64,000 bases of DNA from Manduca sexta (GCF_014839805.1 NC_051134.1:12245170-12309169), one strand, 5' to 3'; counted from the stretch's first letter, positions 1 to 13,008 are shown. Notes: a model not told the origin generated them from the letters alone. Translations and numbers: made by a program.

Positions 1-2511
1 GATTTTTCTAGAATAAAAAAATCTACTTTTTATGGTAATACAGAGCCCAGGCCTACATACGTACTGAATTTTATCAAAATCCAATTAACGGTATTGCCTT
101 AACTTCTAACAAACTACTGGAAATTTTTTACCATTTTAACATTAGTGGAGCATTTTATTAAGTATATTACTTTGCACCGTATTCTTTTTTACTCAGTTCT
201 GATAACATTGTCTGATAACTTATATTAGTGCCATCTTTTCCAGTCGTCGTAAGGTTTTATTACCTGTATCCCCAAACAATCCAAGTTTGCGAAAATATAC
301 AATATTATTATTATTCGAATACAATTTACAGTTCAATTCAATTCAAAAAGTTAATATTTCCTTTAAGCTTTTACGAAAGACAAACAATGAAAAACCACTT
401 ACATGAATATCGCATTGTTATGCCCCGTAAAATTATCTGATACAAATAGAATCTCATTAATGTGAAATTGTCGTTTTCAGAATAATACAGCACATTGGAT
501 TAGTCTATGTACATTACAGCAATGTCTTTTACTATGCGACATATTCGTGTACGCGTATTATTAACATTATGAAATATGCGTAAAACCATATTCCATACTA
601 CTTACTCTATTGTCAATATAACTTCATATCTCTGTTTACAGTCTATTTTAGCTTTAACAAAATTGGCATTGAGCCAAAGTGAGCCTTTTGTTTGTAGAAA
701 GAGTAGTGACGAAATATACACTTCCAAGTCTTACCATTACAGGACCTACAAAAGCTAAAGTTATAATTATGATAGTTTCATAACGATTATTTTTACATAC
801 AGAAATTATTAGATAATTTTTGAGTTCTGTATCTATTATTAAAATATTAGATACAGAACTCAATCTTCTTTAAAGTGGGGAAATGGATGTCCTAGGTTTA
901 TACTCGGTCGCCCGAACGACCGAAAATCGTTTTAACAGTCTGCTCGGTCCTTCAGAACACCATACCTGCTTTGTATATAATAAAGCAATGTTCTTGTACA
1001 AAATGTACCATCGTAATTAGCGAACAAAATTTTCGCTCTAATAAAACAACGCAATGTATTCGATCGATTTCACTAATATATTAGGCAGCTTAAATGGGCC
1101 AACTGTTTCAATGCAAATGAAAGTTGATGGTGTCAGCGAATGCCAAATTAAAGGTTTCATTAGTGATCACATTTTGGTGGATCGGCCTTTGTTTTAAACA
1201 AATTAATGAGCTGTCGATCAAGCCGAGAGCCTAATGGTTAGTATACAAAGGTGCTGCCACATTGTTGCTTGACGCCATAAACTAGACATTGCAATGCTGT
1301 CTAATAGTGTCGTTCCGAATGATCAATCTCCTACATTAGCGAATGCAAATATCGGATTTTTAAGTGGACAGCAAAAGACTGAATGTGCGTTTACGACCGG
1401 CCAAGATGAAACCGAAAATAACCGAAAGTAATCGATACTGTAAGTAAACAATCCGTGATTGCTCGATCATTGACAAGTAAGCTGATACGTAATAGATTTT
1501 TGTCAATTAGTTTTGAGGTTAGGTATATAAATAGGTACATATGACTTGTTGAGTTACGCGTATGTTTATTTAGTTATTATAAATTAATATTTCTATATAC
1601 GTAAAGTAGATTTGAACAAAGACTCGCCATTGTCACTTAAATTTATTAAGTTATATTGACGTAACACTGGGACATTTTTGATGATAAAATTGGAAACTGG
1701 ACTGAAATTCCAAAAGCAGCGAATGTGAGCAGACTTCCTTACGATTGACATTACAATGCCGATAAAAAACGAATGACATCAGGTAGGTAATCAAAAATAG
1801 CTAAAATCCTTACTTTTGCCAATTGCATACACTAAGACCAAAGACCTCATGTTAAAAATAAATATTATTTTTCAGCATTTTATTGTGTTCCTCAAAAATT
1901 TACCATGAGTGTATTTAGTCCTTGTGAATACAGTTAGTCACATTGTTATTTTATATGTTATGTTTACATTTCATTGTTAAAAATATAATCTACTGCGAAT
2001 ATTATAAAAAAGAGGCGGATATTCGTCACACGTTAACAAAACTGTAAATCGCCTATTAGGGTGTGGAAAGGACGGCCGAGAGGAATGTCCGCACGAAGCC
2101 TTAATTATGGCTATTTAGGTTTATAATATAAAGAAAAACCAATTATAAATTTCTACTGAAAAATACGGCAATAGAGTTATTTTGAATATTTCGATTAATG
2201 AATGATTTCAAAACTGTCAGATAAAAGTTATATAAATAATAATAGACTGCAAGTTAATGTTTCTTACAGTTGGCAATAAAGATTACGTAAGTGGTCTATA
2301 AGGGTTGGTATAGTTTTTTATTAAGCCTCATAACACTTTTATCGTCTACGGACTGAGGTAGTATACAACGTACGCAACAAAATATTATGTTATCTCGCGG
2401 ATGATTAATAATAATATGATTTTAGAATATAAGTACTAAAGCTATGAATCGATTACCTCAACTTTTTGAATGCTAAGTATATATATTGTTTGCATATGCA
2501 TTATCTGCGAT
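1..2511. other. AT-rich non-coding stretch
   Basis: No open frame in this stretch resembles a known protein, and the frames of 60-70 codons are the chance frames expected in AT-rich DNA. I see no tRNA-like heads and no long repeats shared with the rest of the window. The only clear structure is a short inverted repeat at 820-863, listed separately. It is probably intergenic or intronic sequence of a gene lying outside the window. Confidence 0.5.
820..863. repeat. Short perfect inverted repeat (hairpin)
   Basis: Two 16-base arms, TTGAGTTCTGTATCTA at 820-835 and its exact reverse complement at 848-863, are separated by a 12-base AT loop. The arms pair perfectly. Nothing nearby shows whether it is a transposon footprint, a terminator-like hairpin or a small foldback element. 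Confidence 0.7.
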
Positions 2512-2895
2512 CTATACAGGGTCATTTTGAAATTGAGTCACTGAATGAAACCACATATTGTCTCCTTAAAAATAATACAACAATAAGTAGCTCGAGCCGT
2601 AGATGTATAATATAAAAAAAAATAAGTTTCCAACAAAATATTTATCAATAAAAAGCAATTTTATTTTACACGTACTAATGCCATTACTACTGTTCTAAGA
2701 AAATTTGTAGCAGCGGCAACACCACACTTTCAGCCAAAATCACTCACGCACTCGCCATATTTGCACTAAACAACAAATGTTCAAAAAATAAGAAAAGTAA
2801 AACCAGCATTTTTGATGAAAACATTCATTACTCATGGATAATTTTATGGCCCAATATTAGCAAAAGTAAAAACGAGTACGTAGTTTTATTCATTA
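2512..2895. mobile_element. MITE family M1 copy, right end eroded
   Basis: The left end carries the family terminus CAGGGTCATTTTGA (with TATA just outside), followed by a degenerate TTGCGTTACTAAATGAAACC-type sequence. The interior (about 2690-2770, including GCAACACCACACTTTCAG) matches the interior of the copy at 42565-42884. The right end is recognisable only as CGAGTACGTAGTTTTATTCATTAA, after which another inverted-repeat element begins. The element has no coding capacity. The family is probably a non-autonomous DNA transposon; its superfamily is not established. Confidence 0.5.
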
Positions 2896-3419
2896 AGGTG
2901 CGTTCGGGTAAGATCGGATACGGGGTAAGATCGTATAACGAAAATATACCACGAATCTATGGTTATTTTTAGTTTAAGCTATGTAGGCGGCTACGCTGTC
3001 TCTTTTTGCCCCACCCTATATACCATAGTTGATGCTACGACCAAGAACGGGTGCGCTATGTGCATTGAAACAAAAAAAGTGAATTTCGCTCTTCTTGACA
3101 TTTTTGAGACTTCTCTTTGATTTTGTGGACCTTATCATACTAGCATTAGAAACGTTATTACAACGGAGTCCGAACTTACGCCGCGAAGGTCTGATCTTTT
3201 CTAAGGGTTTTAAATTTCTATACACATATTATCATCTATTTTTAAGCTTACACAGAGAGAATTGGAAGATGATGAAATTATCACCTAAAGTAGCATTAAT
3301 AATAACCAGTTTCGTGTATTAAATGTTGGTATCGCTTAAATATTTTATGAGAAAAAAAAATATTTTCGAGACTCCTCGCAACACACCGAAAAACCGTCCG
3401 AAATTAACCGAACGCACTC
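2896..3419. mobile_element. Candidate inverted-repeat DNA element (M2)
   Basis: The left end reads GTGCGTTCGGGTAAGATCGGA and the reverse complement of the right end reads GTGCGTTCGGTTAATTTCGGA, so about 17 of 21 bases match. The element is about 520 bp. Small overlapping frames on both strands at 3016-3322 do not resemble a transposase that I recognise. It abuts the M1 copy on its left. No clear target duplication is visible. Confidence 0.4.
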
Positions 3420-3526
3420 TAATACAATATCAAAAGTCCGAAGGTGTAGGCAAAGACGTAATTAGTGGCTAGTGCAACCATTATTATTATATGTAAATCG
3501 TTTCATGATGTACTTAATACGAGGCC

Positions 3527-3727
3527 TTGGGCGCCTATGGCTATGTCAGGCACAAATTTCAAACTCCAGGCTCATACTGAACAGAAAAACCTAGTCCGCC
3601 CCGTGACCACGAAGGCTGCAGTCTTCGAAACGTCTGGAGAACATAATAATATAAATAACCTTGATAAAATCCGTAAATACTTTTATTTCAATGTCTAACA
3701 TTTGCGTAAACATAAGAAATCATTATA
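3527..3727. repeat. SINE-2 fragment joined to repeat R3
   Basis: Bases 3527-3594 match the reverse strand of the SINE-2 body (the GGCACAAATTTCAAACTCC and CTGAACAGAAAAACC blocks). From 3594 the sequence switches to repeat R3, which begins with CCGCCCCGTGACCACGAAGG and ends in a conserved ATAAGAAATCATTATAG stretch. R3 recurs at 57818-57957 and 59829-59940, and reversed at 9588-9900. R3 looks like the 3' tail of a retroelement, but no reverse transcriptase is present. Confidence 0.5.
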
Positions 3728-3886
3728 GAAATCCCGGTAAAAATTTACCCCATCTGGGATGGAACCCGAAACCGTAATATGGCAGTCACACAACTACGCC
3801 ACCGAGATATGAACATAATGATAAGAAAATCACTGAATAATGATAAGGAGCTTTTTTGTTAATTAACCTTTAATATAAAACTTTCT

Positions 3887-4218
3887 AAGCGGTGATAGCC
3901 TAGTTGAGTGTGGAACGGATTTCCAAGACGAATGTCCTCAGGTTCAAATCCCAAGGACACACACCTCTGATTGTTCTAAAAATCATGTGTGTATTCTTTG
4001 TGAATTTATCGTTCGCTTTGACGGTGAAGGAAAACGTCGCGAGGAAACCTGCACATCTGAGAAGTTCGCTATAGAAATTTCGAAGGTGTGTGAAGTCTAC
4101 TAATCCGCACTAGGCCAGCGTGGTGGACTAAGGCCTAATCCCTCTCAGTAGTAGAGGAGCTCGTGCTCAGCAGTGGGCAAAGTATATAATATAGGGCTGA
4201 TATTATTATTATTTTTAT
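3887..4218 (+). mobile_element. tRNA-derived SINE (SINE-1), full length
   Basis: The head holds a tRNA-like A box (TAGCCTAGTTGAG) and a B box (GGTTCAAATCC), the internal promoter for RNA polymerase III. A conserved body follows (TGTGTATTCTTTGTGAATTT, GCACTAGGCCAGCGTGGTGG), then a tail of ATT repeats. It is flanked by a 13-bp target duplication, TATAAAACTTTCT, at 3874-3886 and 4219-4231, which fixes both ends. Other copies lie at 24117, 45140 (reversed), 49666 (reversed) and 60523. Confidence 0.85.
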
Positions 4219-4552
4219 TATAAAACTTTCTTCCTCAAACTAAGAATGATTCAAATAAAACCTTAGAGGGAAAATTATTTTTATCGTCTATATAAAAGTA
4301 ACCAAGCATAAATACAGTGGCAAAGTTACAAACCGTTCTGAAATGTAACCCCAGACGGGCTTCGCATTATTAACAGATGTATCTAGGCCGGCCAAAGTAA
4401 ACTGAAACTTATCTCATTTTGTCAACCGTTCGTATCTTTGTATATCTTTGTTAACATGGTATGAAACGCAAAAATTCAAAAGATTTAATGATAGTAGCAA
4501 AGAAATAGTTTACAAATTATTTTCAGTGCATACCCGTGTAAATTAATTAAGT

Positions 4553-4830
4553 ATACTGGTGGTAGGTCCGCCTGGGTAAGTTCCACCGCAATGTCTATTT
4601 CTGCCGCCAAGCAGCAGTGTGCAGTCACTGTTGTGTTCCGGTTTAAAGGACATTGAAGCCAGTGTAACTACTAGACATAATAAAAATTAACATCGAGCGC
4701 AGTGGAATTCCAAACAATACTTTGTAATTCAAGGTGTTGGATGGTATTTCTGCTGTTTATGGGCGGTGATCGTACCGCTTACTACCACGCGAACGGCAAG
4801 CTCGTCTTGGCATTCAAAGCATTAAAGCAA
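4553..4830 (+). repeat. Dispersed repeat R4
   Basis: This unit contains GTCCGCCTGGGTAAG, then TCTATTTCTGCCGCCAAGCA, then TTTGTAATTCAAGGTGTTGG, and ends in AACGGCAAGCTCGTCT. It is shared with 49005-49310 on the same strand and 8165-8495 reversed, with a small piece at about 5790-5880. The 66-codon frame inside it is translation of the repeat and not a gene. The unit has no terminal inverted repeat or clear poly-A, so its class is unclear; a SINE-like element is possible. Confidence 0.6.
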
Positions 4831-6868
4831 AGTATATCAATCGACAGCCGTTTAACTCATCAACAAAATAAAATAGTAGGTCTTAGTTATAACATTGATT
4901 AAAATGTTAATAAGGCCTTAAGGCCTAACATGGCTAAATTAATGTTATGCTTCTATTTTCAACCTTACTAAGATTGAATAACATTTTATTTTTAAACCAA
5001 TAAAGTGAATAAATATTACAGGGAAGCATAATAATATGTCAAAATATGGTTTTTGCTGTACAAAATGAATGCTATTCGAAATTCAAAACATGTTTGGAAA
5101 TTTCAATGAATTGGCCCGATTACTTGTATTAAAATACAATGTATTATTTTTATGATATAAATTATAAAAGTGAGGCTTATCGCCATACAGGGCACAAATC
5201 TCAAACTCCGGACTGACACTGAAGAGAAAAACTCAATAAAACTTTGGCCATTAACTACATTTTAATGTTAAACTGAAAAGTCTTGAAGTTCCAAGATTTA
5301 GATTCTCTCGTGACTTCCCAAACTATATTCGATAGAGCGTGTCCTGTTTACCATCACGATACGGGCATGAGTTGACGGGCTAATTATGTCTATTGTTAAT
5401 GCTTCGAGGTATGTGGCCTGGTCGCGACTCAATGCGCAATGCGAGTGGGCGGTACCTACAAAATATTTATAGATGTAATATAAAAGGTTTGCTGATATGC
5501 ATGGATTCATTTTAATAATTGTTAATATCCTAATGGGAGAACGTGTTTAATTGTTACTGACAATCTATTATTATCTAACACCGGTTGTTTGAAATAGTAA
5601 ATAACCAGCGGATATAATAATTGTTAATTATTTGTTCTGAATGAAGTAGGTATATAATTTTGGATGTTGTCGAAATGACTAGAGGATATTAATTATAGAT
5701 AGTCCACATAATTCAATACGTTACAAAACTACTGACATACAAACGTTTGTACTTGCGTTGAATCTAAGAAGGGAAATCCTTTCCCGCCTTGATACGCCCA
5801 TGTGCAAATACTAAGGTAGGTGTATTCTCTATTTCTACCGCCAAGTATTTACGTGCGAAAACCTCCATTCTTATTTAAAGGTAATAAGCACTATAATTAC
5901 CAGGTGTTATGATACCATCTAACATGCCGAGATAGTGAGCAAGGTAGAGTTTAAGTAGTAACCTATAATCTTTGGTACTTATAATGCTACACAATGCTTT
6001 GTAATGCAAAATGATCGTGTTGCTGTCTCTTCATTAAGTGTGCATAAAAAAGATCCCACACTTTAATATGTGGTGTTTATCCTTTTCAGATTACTTATTA
6101 AGATAAATTGTTTTCCTATATTCTTAATACAAGATGTTTAGGGTCGACATTGAACCTCCCCAGGTAATGTAGTTATGTAATATTGTCTCATATGTTTTTA
6201 TATTTTTAGCTTACTTCATAAAATAAAAAACTGTGCTTTCTAGGAAGTAAAATACAATAAATAATATTGAAATATTTACGTCACTAGATAGTGTTTGAAT
6301 CAATTGTAAAAGTGTGTGTTAATTGAAATAACTACAAATCATAAGTCTTAAGTGTTAACCGTACTTTTTGTATTACGCACTTATGAAAGAAGAAAATTGT
6401 TGGATATAGTAAGAGACACGACATTGGCATATTCTGTTGATTCTAATCTGAAAGGCCTTTAGATATAAGAAGACGAATGGACTTTTAAACTAGTAGTCCA
6501 TTAGCAAATTGTAAATCTTTCATTTTAAGACCTTCCTGCTAGCAAACGGCCCTGCGCATTCGTTCTATACATTTTCGGTGCACGGGTCACGGTAATATGA
6601 AAAGACATACAAATGATTGGTTGAAAAATCAAATTTAAGTCTTTTTGAAAATTATAAACTATTAAAATGACATTAAATTGTATATTTCAGAGAGTTGTTT
6701 GCAAATTGATATGTCTACTTTAGGAGAAGATGGACGGAATCAACAAGTTTAGTGGCATTTTCATTATGAAATTAATGGAACAATACCACATTATAAAATT
6801 TGGAATAACCAAGGTAAAGTTAGCTTATTGTAGATTGATGTTTATGTTTTGGTATATAATATGTAATA
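4831..6868. other. Gene-free stretch with repeat fragments
   Basis: A SINE-2 fragment on the minus strand lies at about 5170-5235 (CGCCATACAGGGCACAAATC), and a partial R4 fragment lies at about 5790-5880. The rest is AT-rich sequence without protein-like frames. Confidence 0.5.
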
Positions 6869-7285
6869 CATATGGTCATTTTAACATTGCGTTACTAAAT
6901 GAAACCATATATAGATATACTCGTCTTCACCTTTGCTGACATTGTGAAAAAATTCCATTAATAACGAATACTTTCACCAAAAATCCTGATTTTAGTTTTC
7001 TGATATTTTGATAATTTTGTAGTTTAAAGCGAATATGGCGTGTGTATGAGTGTATTTCTGAATGAAAATATGATGCAGTCGCTGCGACGAATTCTCTTAG
7101 ATTAGTAATAGTGGCATTAGGACGCGTAAAATTAAAATTACTTTTTATTAATATTTTTGTTCGAAACTTACACATTTTATTTTACATCTACGGCTCAAGT
7201 ATCTTATTATAAAATTTAAAGTGGTATTTTCAAGTAGATAAGTATGTGATTTCATTTAATAACGCAATGTCAAAATGACCCTGTA
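6869..7285. mobile_element. MITE family M1, most complete copy
   Basis: Both ends are present. The left end reads TATGGTCATTTTAACATTGC, then GTTACTAAATGAAACCA. The right end is its near-complement, ending in GCAATGTCAAAATGACCCTG. The imperfect terminal inverted repeat runs about 45-55 bases and encloses about 415 bp. The interior is the reverse complement of the M1 interiors at 2690-2770 and 42655-42760. No transposase is encoded. Confidence 0.65.
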
Positions 7286-8164
7286 TAAATTTCGAATCAA
7301 TAGCTTCTAAAAATAAGGTTAGTGCATCGCCTTAAGCTCATAATGCAGCTCTGAAAATTTCGACTGTATTCTGTGATACAAGAGCACGACGAATATTATC
7401 TCGCGATCCGATTCCACATAAAATATGTCAATTTAAACATTTTGTGGCATATATTTTTAATACTTACTCTTTTCGTTAAATATTTTTTATTATATTTAAA
7501 CAAAATTTTTCAAATTGGGAATTAAACAATCTTGAATCTAAAATATACAATTGTTTATCGAAATTCGCTTTTCGGAGAAAAAATTTCAAAGTTAGATTCT
7601 AATATATTTAACTCATCCGAAGTTTAAATTGATAATAATCTCTATTAAAACCAATTGTAATAGTTCAAAAGCTACGAACTTTCGAGTTATTAAAAGGATT
7701 ATTAATATCATCTGATTTAGCATTTCATTTTCATTTAAACTCATATTAAAAGGGTTCATAAAATTTAAATAAATGGAATGGAAAATACTCTAGTTTGTTA
7801 TATCTATTACGGACCGGGTTTCGCGCAGTATCGAGCATGTAAAAAGTCTTTCATGCCTCGTAATTCCTTAAATCACTATAGCAATCCATAACGTCATTTA
7901 TACGGCACCAGCGCAATCTATTTAAGAATCGGATTAAATATTCAAATATATCTCACGAGACCAATTTATGTTTTAAAAATGTGTCTAAATGTAGGTAGGT
8001 AGTATATTAATCCAGGAATTAGTCTATCCTTGTCCCAAATTTTAATCAAATCCCTTCAGCGGCTTCTTTGTTATCTTTAACAAAAAAAAATACTTCCAAA
8101 CGTTTCCACATTATCATTTATAATATTAAAAAGATGAGATATAGCTAAACTACGCAAAGTTCAA

Positions 8165-8495
8165 GTTAACCCATATTTTTTTATTGCTTTGAATGACGAG
8201 ACGAGCTTTCCGTTCGCGTGATGGTAAGCGATACGTCAAACGACTGCCCATAAACAGTAGAAACACCGACACCTTGAATTACTTGAAAGTACCGTTTGGT
8301 ATTTCATTGCGCTTGCCATCCTGAGACGTGAGACGCTAAGTCTCATTATGTCCAGTAGTTACACTGACTACAATATCCTTCAAACCGGAAAACAACAGTG
8401 ACTACACACTGCGGCTTGGCGGCAGAAATAGATATTGCGGTGGTACCAATCCAGGCGGACACTCACATATGAGAGAGCTACCACCAGTAAGTATT
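8165..8495 (-). repeat. Dispersed repeat R4, reversed
   Basis: This is the reverse-strand copy of R4: AGACGAGCTTTCCGTTCGCG, then ACACCGACACCTTGAATTAC, then ATAGATATTGCGGTGGTACC, ending in CAGGCGGACACTCACATATG. It is slightly longer at its head than the copy at 4553, and it shares the CACATATGAGAGA segment with the copy at 49005. Confidence 0.6.
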
Positions 8496-8603
8496 GTTAG
8501 GATAGTAGTAGTAAGTATATAAGGCACTGGCAAATCAATTGATCAATGGCATGTAACAAATAACATGGCAATTTTCAAAAAGACCGATATTTATTTTTTC
8601 AAA

Positions 8604-8800
8604 TCAATCATTCGTAAATCCTTGCATGTCCCCAGCCGTAATTATGCGCTGTATATCTATGGAATGAATCCTCAAGACTGATTGCTCGGGGAAAGGCCTT
8701 AAGCAGTGTGTACGAACTAAAAAGTATTTTCCAAGAATATTTTCAAGATCAACAAAATATAGCAAGTTGTGAATAGTTTTATGAGAAGGTTGTGAAAACC
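8604..8800. repeat. Unidentified repeat shared with about 25098-25200
   Basis: The two places share the spaced blocks TCGTAAATC, CGTAATT, TGCTCGGG(G)AAAG and CCTTAA in the same order and orientation. An 80-codon minus-strand frame here might be an eroded retroelement coding end, but no family motif is clear. It could also be conserved non-coding sequence. The pairing is moderately sure; the nature is not known. Confidence 0.35.
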
Positions 8801-9026
8801 TTCCTTCTTTATATTCCCTAAGGCTCTTTGATTCTATACTTAACATTTAAAACTATGTTTTACTCGCCGCTTCGTCTGCGTAAATATTTTTTGTCCAAAT
8901 AAAAACGACACTGTTAACTTGTGCAGCTCAAAAATAACCTATAATATAGGTTTTTAATTAATGTATTATATTAATTAATCCTTGATTTGATCATATCCGT
9001 CCTTATACGTCTATATTTAAATTATA

Positions 9027-9260
9027 GACTTATCCCACTAATATTATAAATGCGAAAAGTTTGTGAGGATGTATGTATGTATGTTCTTCTTTCACGAAAA
9101 ATCTACTGAACGGATTTGGATGAAACATTACAGCAATATTGGTTATACATCGGAATAACACATAGGCTACAATTTATAATGATTTTGTGTAATTTGGTCT
9201 TAATATAACAACACATATCAAGTAAGTCGGAAAAAAGTTATCCCGGAAAACTCCTTATCT
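9027..9260 (+). mobile_element. Helitron-like/SINE-like repeat R6 (5' part)
   Basis: The sequence runs from AATATTATAAATGCGAAAAG through GTATGTATGTATGTTC to the CTACTGAACGGATTTGGATG block and CACATAGGCTACAATTTATA. The same order appears at 55335-55815, where the element continues to a GC-rich hairpin and CTAG end. In the present copy that 3' end is missing. Confidence 0.55.
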
Positions 9261-9587
9261 CAGGAACTATTAGGTCCTAGCTTATTTATCGAGTAAGGCT
9301 ATGTTTATCTGACAGCTTGCTGTTTGTTCAGCTTTGTTTATCTGACAGCCAAGTAAATTCAAGCTTCATCTCAATATTAGCCAATCACAACGGTCTTATG
9401 TCTACGTACTGTGAAGGCTGCCATGTCGTCAGCACTGAGAAACAGACTTGTTATCACAACAATGCTCCGTTCCTAGATAAATAACGTCTATGAATAAAGG
9501 GGTAAGACTTAATGCGATTGATAGGCTATAGTATATAATTTTTTATTGAAATTAGACTAATTATACGTATTTTAATGCGGCTTTTTA

Positions 9588-9900
9588 TATTATTATTTTC
9601 TACCGATGTTTCGAAGGCTTTGCAACCCTGGTCATGGTGAAGGGGGAGGGAGGAGCGGCCTGAGGTGTTGATCGTTCGAGAAGTCAAAATTAAAATATCT
9701 GCCTTATCTGCCTATATTTTCCAATTGTACATTCTTTTTTAATTTTTTACCTGTTGACAGTCCGATCTACGCAGCATGAGCTCACAGTGTCTCACAGTGT
9801 GTACGATATTGAAATATATAAAAAACCGCCGTAAAATCCCAAAATCAGTTTAATATCAATTTCTAGTATTCTTGTAAACATAAGGAATCATTATACAATT
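9588..9900 (-). repeat. Repeat R3 with upstream arm, reversed
   Basis: The reverse complement matches 59690-59940: the segment containing GTGAGCTCA and GTAGATCGGAC, followed further on by CCTTCGAAACATCGG. The pair suggests one longer retroelement tail of which only the 3' few hundred bases remain. No coding sequence is recognised. Confidence 0.45.
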
Positions 9901-12023
9901 TTGTAAAAAAATAAATAAATTTAGTTTACTTATAAACCATGTTCTGAATTAGATAACACTTAAGCAACCTTTTATCCGGGTATTAAGGTAGGTAGGTATG
10001 TAGGTATTAAGAGGCCTTTAAAAGTTTAAAATTTATTTATATAATATATATTTTTTTTATTTTGTGAACAACTATTGACATTCTAGCTAAATGTAGAAAC
10101 TGCTGAATAGATATAAATGAAACTGAAGACAGGCCACCTATTACAGTTATAAAGGCTTCTTTTTGTCTAAGAAAATTGACTTTTACGCCATGAATAGTCT
10201 GTTGTGTTTACTCAGTCGCAGGCAAAATTTAGTAAGAAATAAACAAAGCCAAAGGTCATATGGCAACATAGACTAAAAATTTGCGTAACTTATAAGGCTA
10301 TTACATAGTAGGTTTTAATCGATTCAAGAACATAAACTAATCTTCAATAAAGGGCAAGTTTTGAGTGCTTTAATCTCATAATAATTTTCCCGCGATTTGC
10401 ATATTACTCTACTTGTTTGCATTACATTACATAGCATCACGGCTTTTTTTTCGGCGGTAGGCAGAGGTATCTTCACAACTGCCTTGCAAAGCTATGTTAT
10501 GTGACATAAGTATGTATATGTCCTATGTAGATACTACAAAGTTAATAATAATAGATAATACTATTATTATTATCCAGTATGAATGTTTGCATTATTTTGA
10601 AATTAACTCATGATACCGCATATTTCATGTAGTTATTAAGTCGATTATTGATCTGTTTCATTTTTTACTATAGTTATATATTGTTATTATTAAATTAATT
10701 AGTATAATTGGTTTATCCGTTCTAATTGAAATAAATAAATAAATAATAAATAAATAAAGTTCTATTTCGCTTCATAAAAATTAAATAAAAATAAAATACT
10801 TTTATCCCTTTATCGACATTCTAGACTCTAGACCTCATTCCGTTTACTATCGATTGCAGTGGAGTCCCTTCTCCGTGCCTATATAAAAAACCCGACCCAG
10901 GAATCGAACCCGAGACCTCAGCACGGCAGTTGACCCGCAATACAAAGCCACCGAGTAAACGTTCGATTTTTAACAGTCATTGTTTTTATCACTCTAACAT
11001 TTGTGCCATTTTTGTCACAAAGAAACGCGGTACTAAAAAGGCATAATATAAATGCGATTATTGAATGTTAAGACCGGCTGCCCCTCACAAAAGAGGTTAA
11101 ATTGCTGTAGGACGTTGTAAAAAACATCTGTAGCCAAAAATTCACGAAGTAAACAACTTAACGTATTTGCAATTCAATTACCAGGGTACGAAATAACAAA
11201 TATGATGATTCAGTAAGTACAAAAATAGGTTCTTATAAATGTGTAGTTTTTAGAAAATAATATTCTTTCATAACACCATATAGTGAAACTATCTTATATC
11301 CAATAGTAAAGATTCTATTTACACAAGCGTCTGGTAGTGGCAGTTGTGACACGCGTCATATAACATCCAACCGGGGCTTTGGCAAATCAAAACTACACAG
11401 TAATAGTATTCTATGTCTTTAAACAACAACTACAATTATTCAAATACATAGGGTCATCTAAATTAAGTCATTCTAATGAATAGTAAATTTGAATATCGAA
11501 TATTATATACCGATATTTTAACGGTGACACTGTCTAGACTGGATTAAAACTATAGCATTGAAAAGCGTCAGAAATCCATCGATAAAATCGCTGTACTCGC
11601 GGTAGCTTGTTACTATGGTTATCTTTGCTTTTTATTCTCGCTCAAACAACGTTTTAACCGATTGTACAGATCTTAGTTTCTGATACTCTGTATCTTAATC
11701 AACAGTAAAAATTGTAGAGATAGTAGTCTACAGCATAAGATGTCCAGCTGGATCGGAATAGTACCACAATCTTATAGAATAAATGCTTGTTGTAGGATAT
11801 TTGTTTCCTGCTTGTTAGCGACCACTCTACACAAAGTTTGAAACCACCCTTAGCAGCCCACGTGGGTCACGTTCCAGGATCAAGCTGTATATATCCGGTT
11901 TCAAAAAGGCCAATATAATAGTGCCGACTAACGAGGTGCAATATCTCGTCACTCCACAGTCTACCTAGACGCTACTCTACTTACCAGCACACGTAGTATT
12001 CACTAGTGTAAAAAAAATCTTAT
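9901..12023. other. Gene-free AT-rich stretch
   Basis: No protein-like frame was found. A partial SINE-2 head in reverse orientation lies at about 10885-10960, with a B-box complement in CAGGAATCGAACCCGAGACC. A weak M1-like terminus (ATAGGGTCATCTAAATTAAG) lies at about 11449. Simple AT repeats occur at 10730-10800. Confidence 0.5.
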
Positions 12024-13008
12024 GAATGGCGAACGGTTTTCCGAAAGGGAACCCGACTCAACATAGGTATAGGTATTAGTAATATTTTTTTTTTATTCGA
12101 GATACTATTAGACAACACATACAATACATTTTTATACAAAGCTATTATAAAATATATAACGGCGTATGCTTATCTTTTGAAGGTATCTACAGCTTACATA
12201 AGAATTTCATAGATCTACATTAAAAAGTAATATGATTTTGTATTATTAATATTTTATAGACAATAGTTACAAGTTAAGCATTTATGTATCTATGTCCAGA
12301 ACACACAACATTATGGTATTTATGGTACTTTTTTATAAATTACTGATTTAATTTTTTTCTTAAAAGCAAAAAACTTATCAAAGAAGATGTCCACGTCACT
12401 GAACTTCGGCAAATAATTATAAGCTCTGATCATCCTATTTACGGGTGAGAGACGGTCTAAATTAGTTCGATAAGGTTAATATGCATAAATGTGCTCTACA
12501 ATTCCCTTCCCTTCCCTTCATGAACCCTTCGCCACTGGTATGACGTATGGCAGTGGCGAAGGGTCAATATAACCCGATTGCCGCCGGCTTCCCTTTCGTA
12601 ACTTATATAAAATCTTCATTGGAAAGGTCCAATGAAGATTTTATATAAGTTACGAAAGGGAAGCCGGCGGCAATCATGAACCCTTCGCCACTGGTATGAC
12701 GTATGGCAGTGGCGAAGGGTCAATATAACCCGATTCCTTCCGGCTTCCCTTTCGTAACTTATATAAAATCTTCATTGGAAGGTCAATGAAGATTTTATAG
12801 CCGGCGGCAATCATGCACCCTTCGCCACTGGTATGACGTATGGCAGTGGCGAAGGATCAATATAACCCGATTCCTTCCGGCTTCCCTTTCGTAACTTATA
12901 TAAAATCAAATTTTCATTGGAATGATTTGCAAATCGCATTTATGCATATTATTAGTACCTTTATGTTGTGTCGGGTTACCTTTTGGAAAATGCTACCCTC
13001 CGCCACTG
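12024..13008. mobile_element. hAT-like non-autonomous element with nested copies
   Basis: The outer ends resemble the hAT-like terminus seen intact at 40609-41257: TGGCGAACGGTTTTCCGAAA on the left, and on the right a complement ending in CCGCCACTG at 13008. Inside lies an array of shorter foldback copies (12525-12843). The rightmost nested copy, 12844-13008, has a perfect 8-bp duplication ACGTATGG at 12836-12843 and 13009-13016; 8-bp duplications are characteristic of the hAT superfamily. No transposase is encoded. Confidence 0.6.
12525..12843. repeat. Tandem foldback array of hAT-like ends
   Basis: CAGTGGCGAAGG starts occur at 12551, 12707 and 12844, giving steps of 156 and 137 bp. Each is preceded by the inverted partner CCTTCGCCACTG and the 13-base spacer GTATGACGTATGG. 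Within the first unit, 12576-12623 and 12628-12675 are perfect 48-base inverted arms with a 4-base spacer. The second unit repeats this with internal deletions. The array probably arose by template switching or end-to-end joining of one short element. Confidence 0.8.

Noticed and set aside
3016..3322. Possible transposase in element M2 (overlapping 69- and 75-codon frames)
   Set aside because: The frames are short and on opposite strands over the same bases, and neither shows a recognisable catalytic motif.
3895..3955. tRNA gene
   Set aside because: The A and B boxes belong to SINE-1 heads; the sequence does not fold into a full cloverleaf by eye and continues into the SINE body. The same applies to all other SINE heads in the window.
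4702..4902. 66-codon plus-strand frame
   Set aside because: It lies in dispersed repeat R4, which recurs at 8165 and 49005 without a conserved frame.
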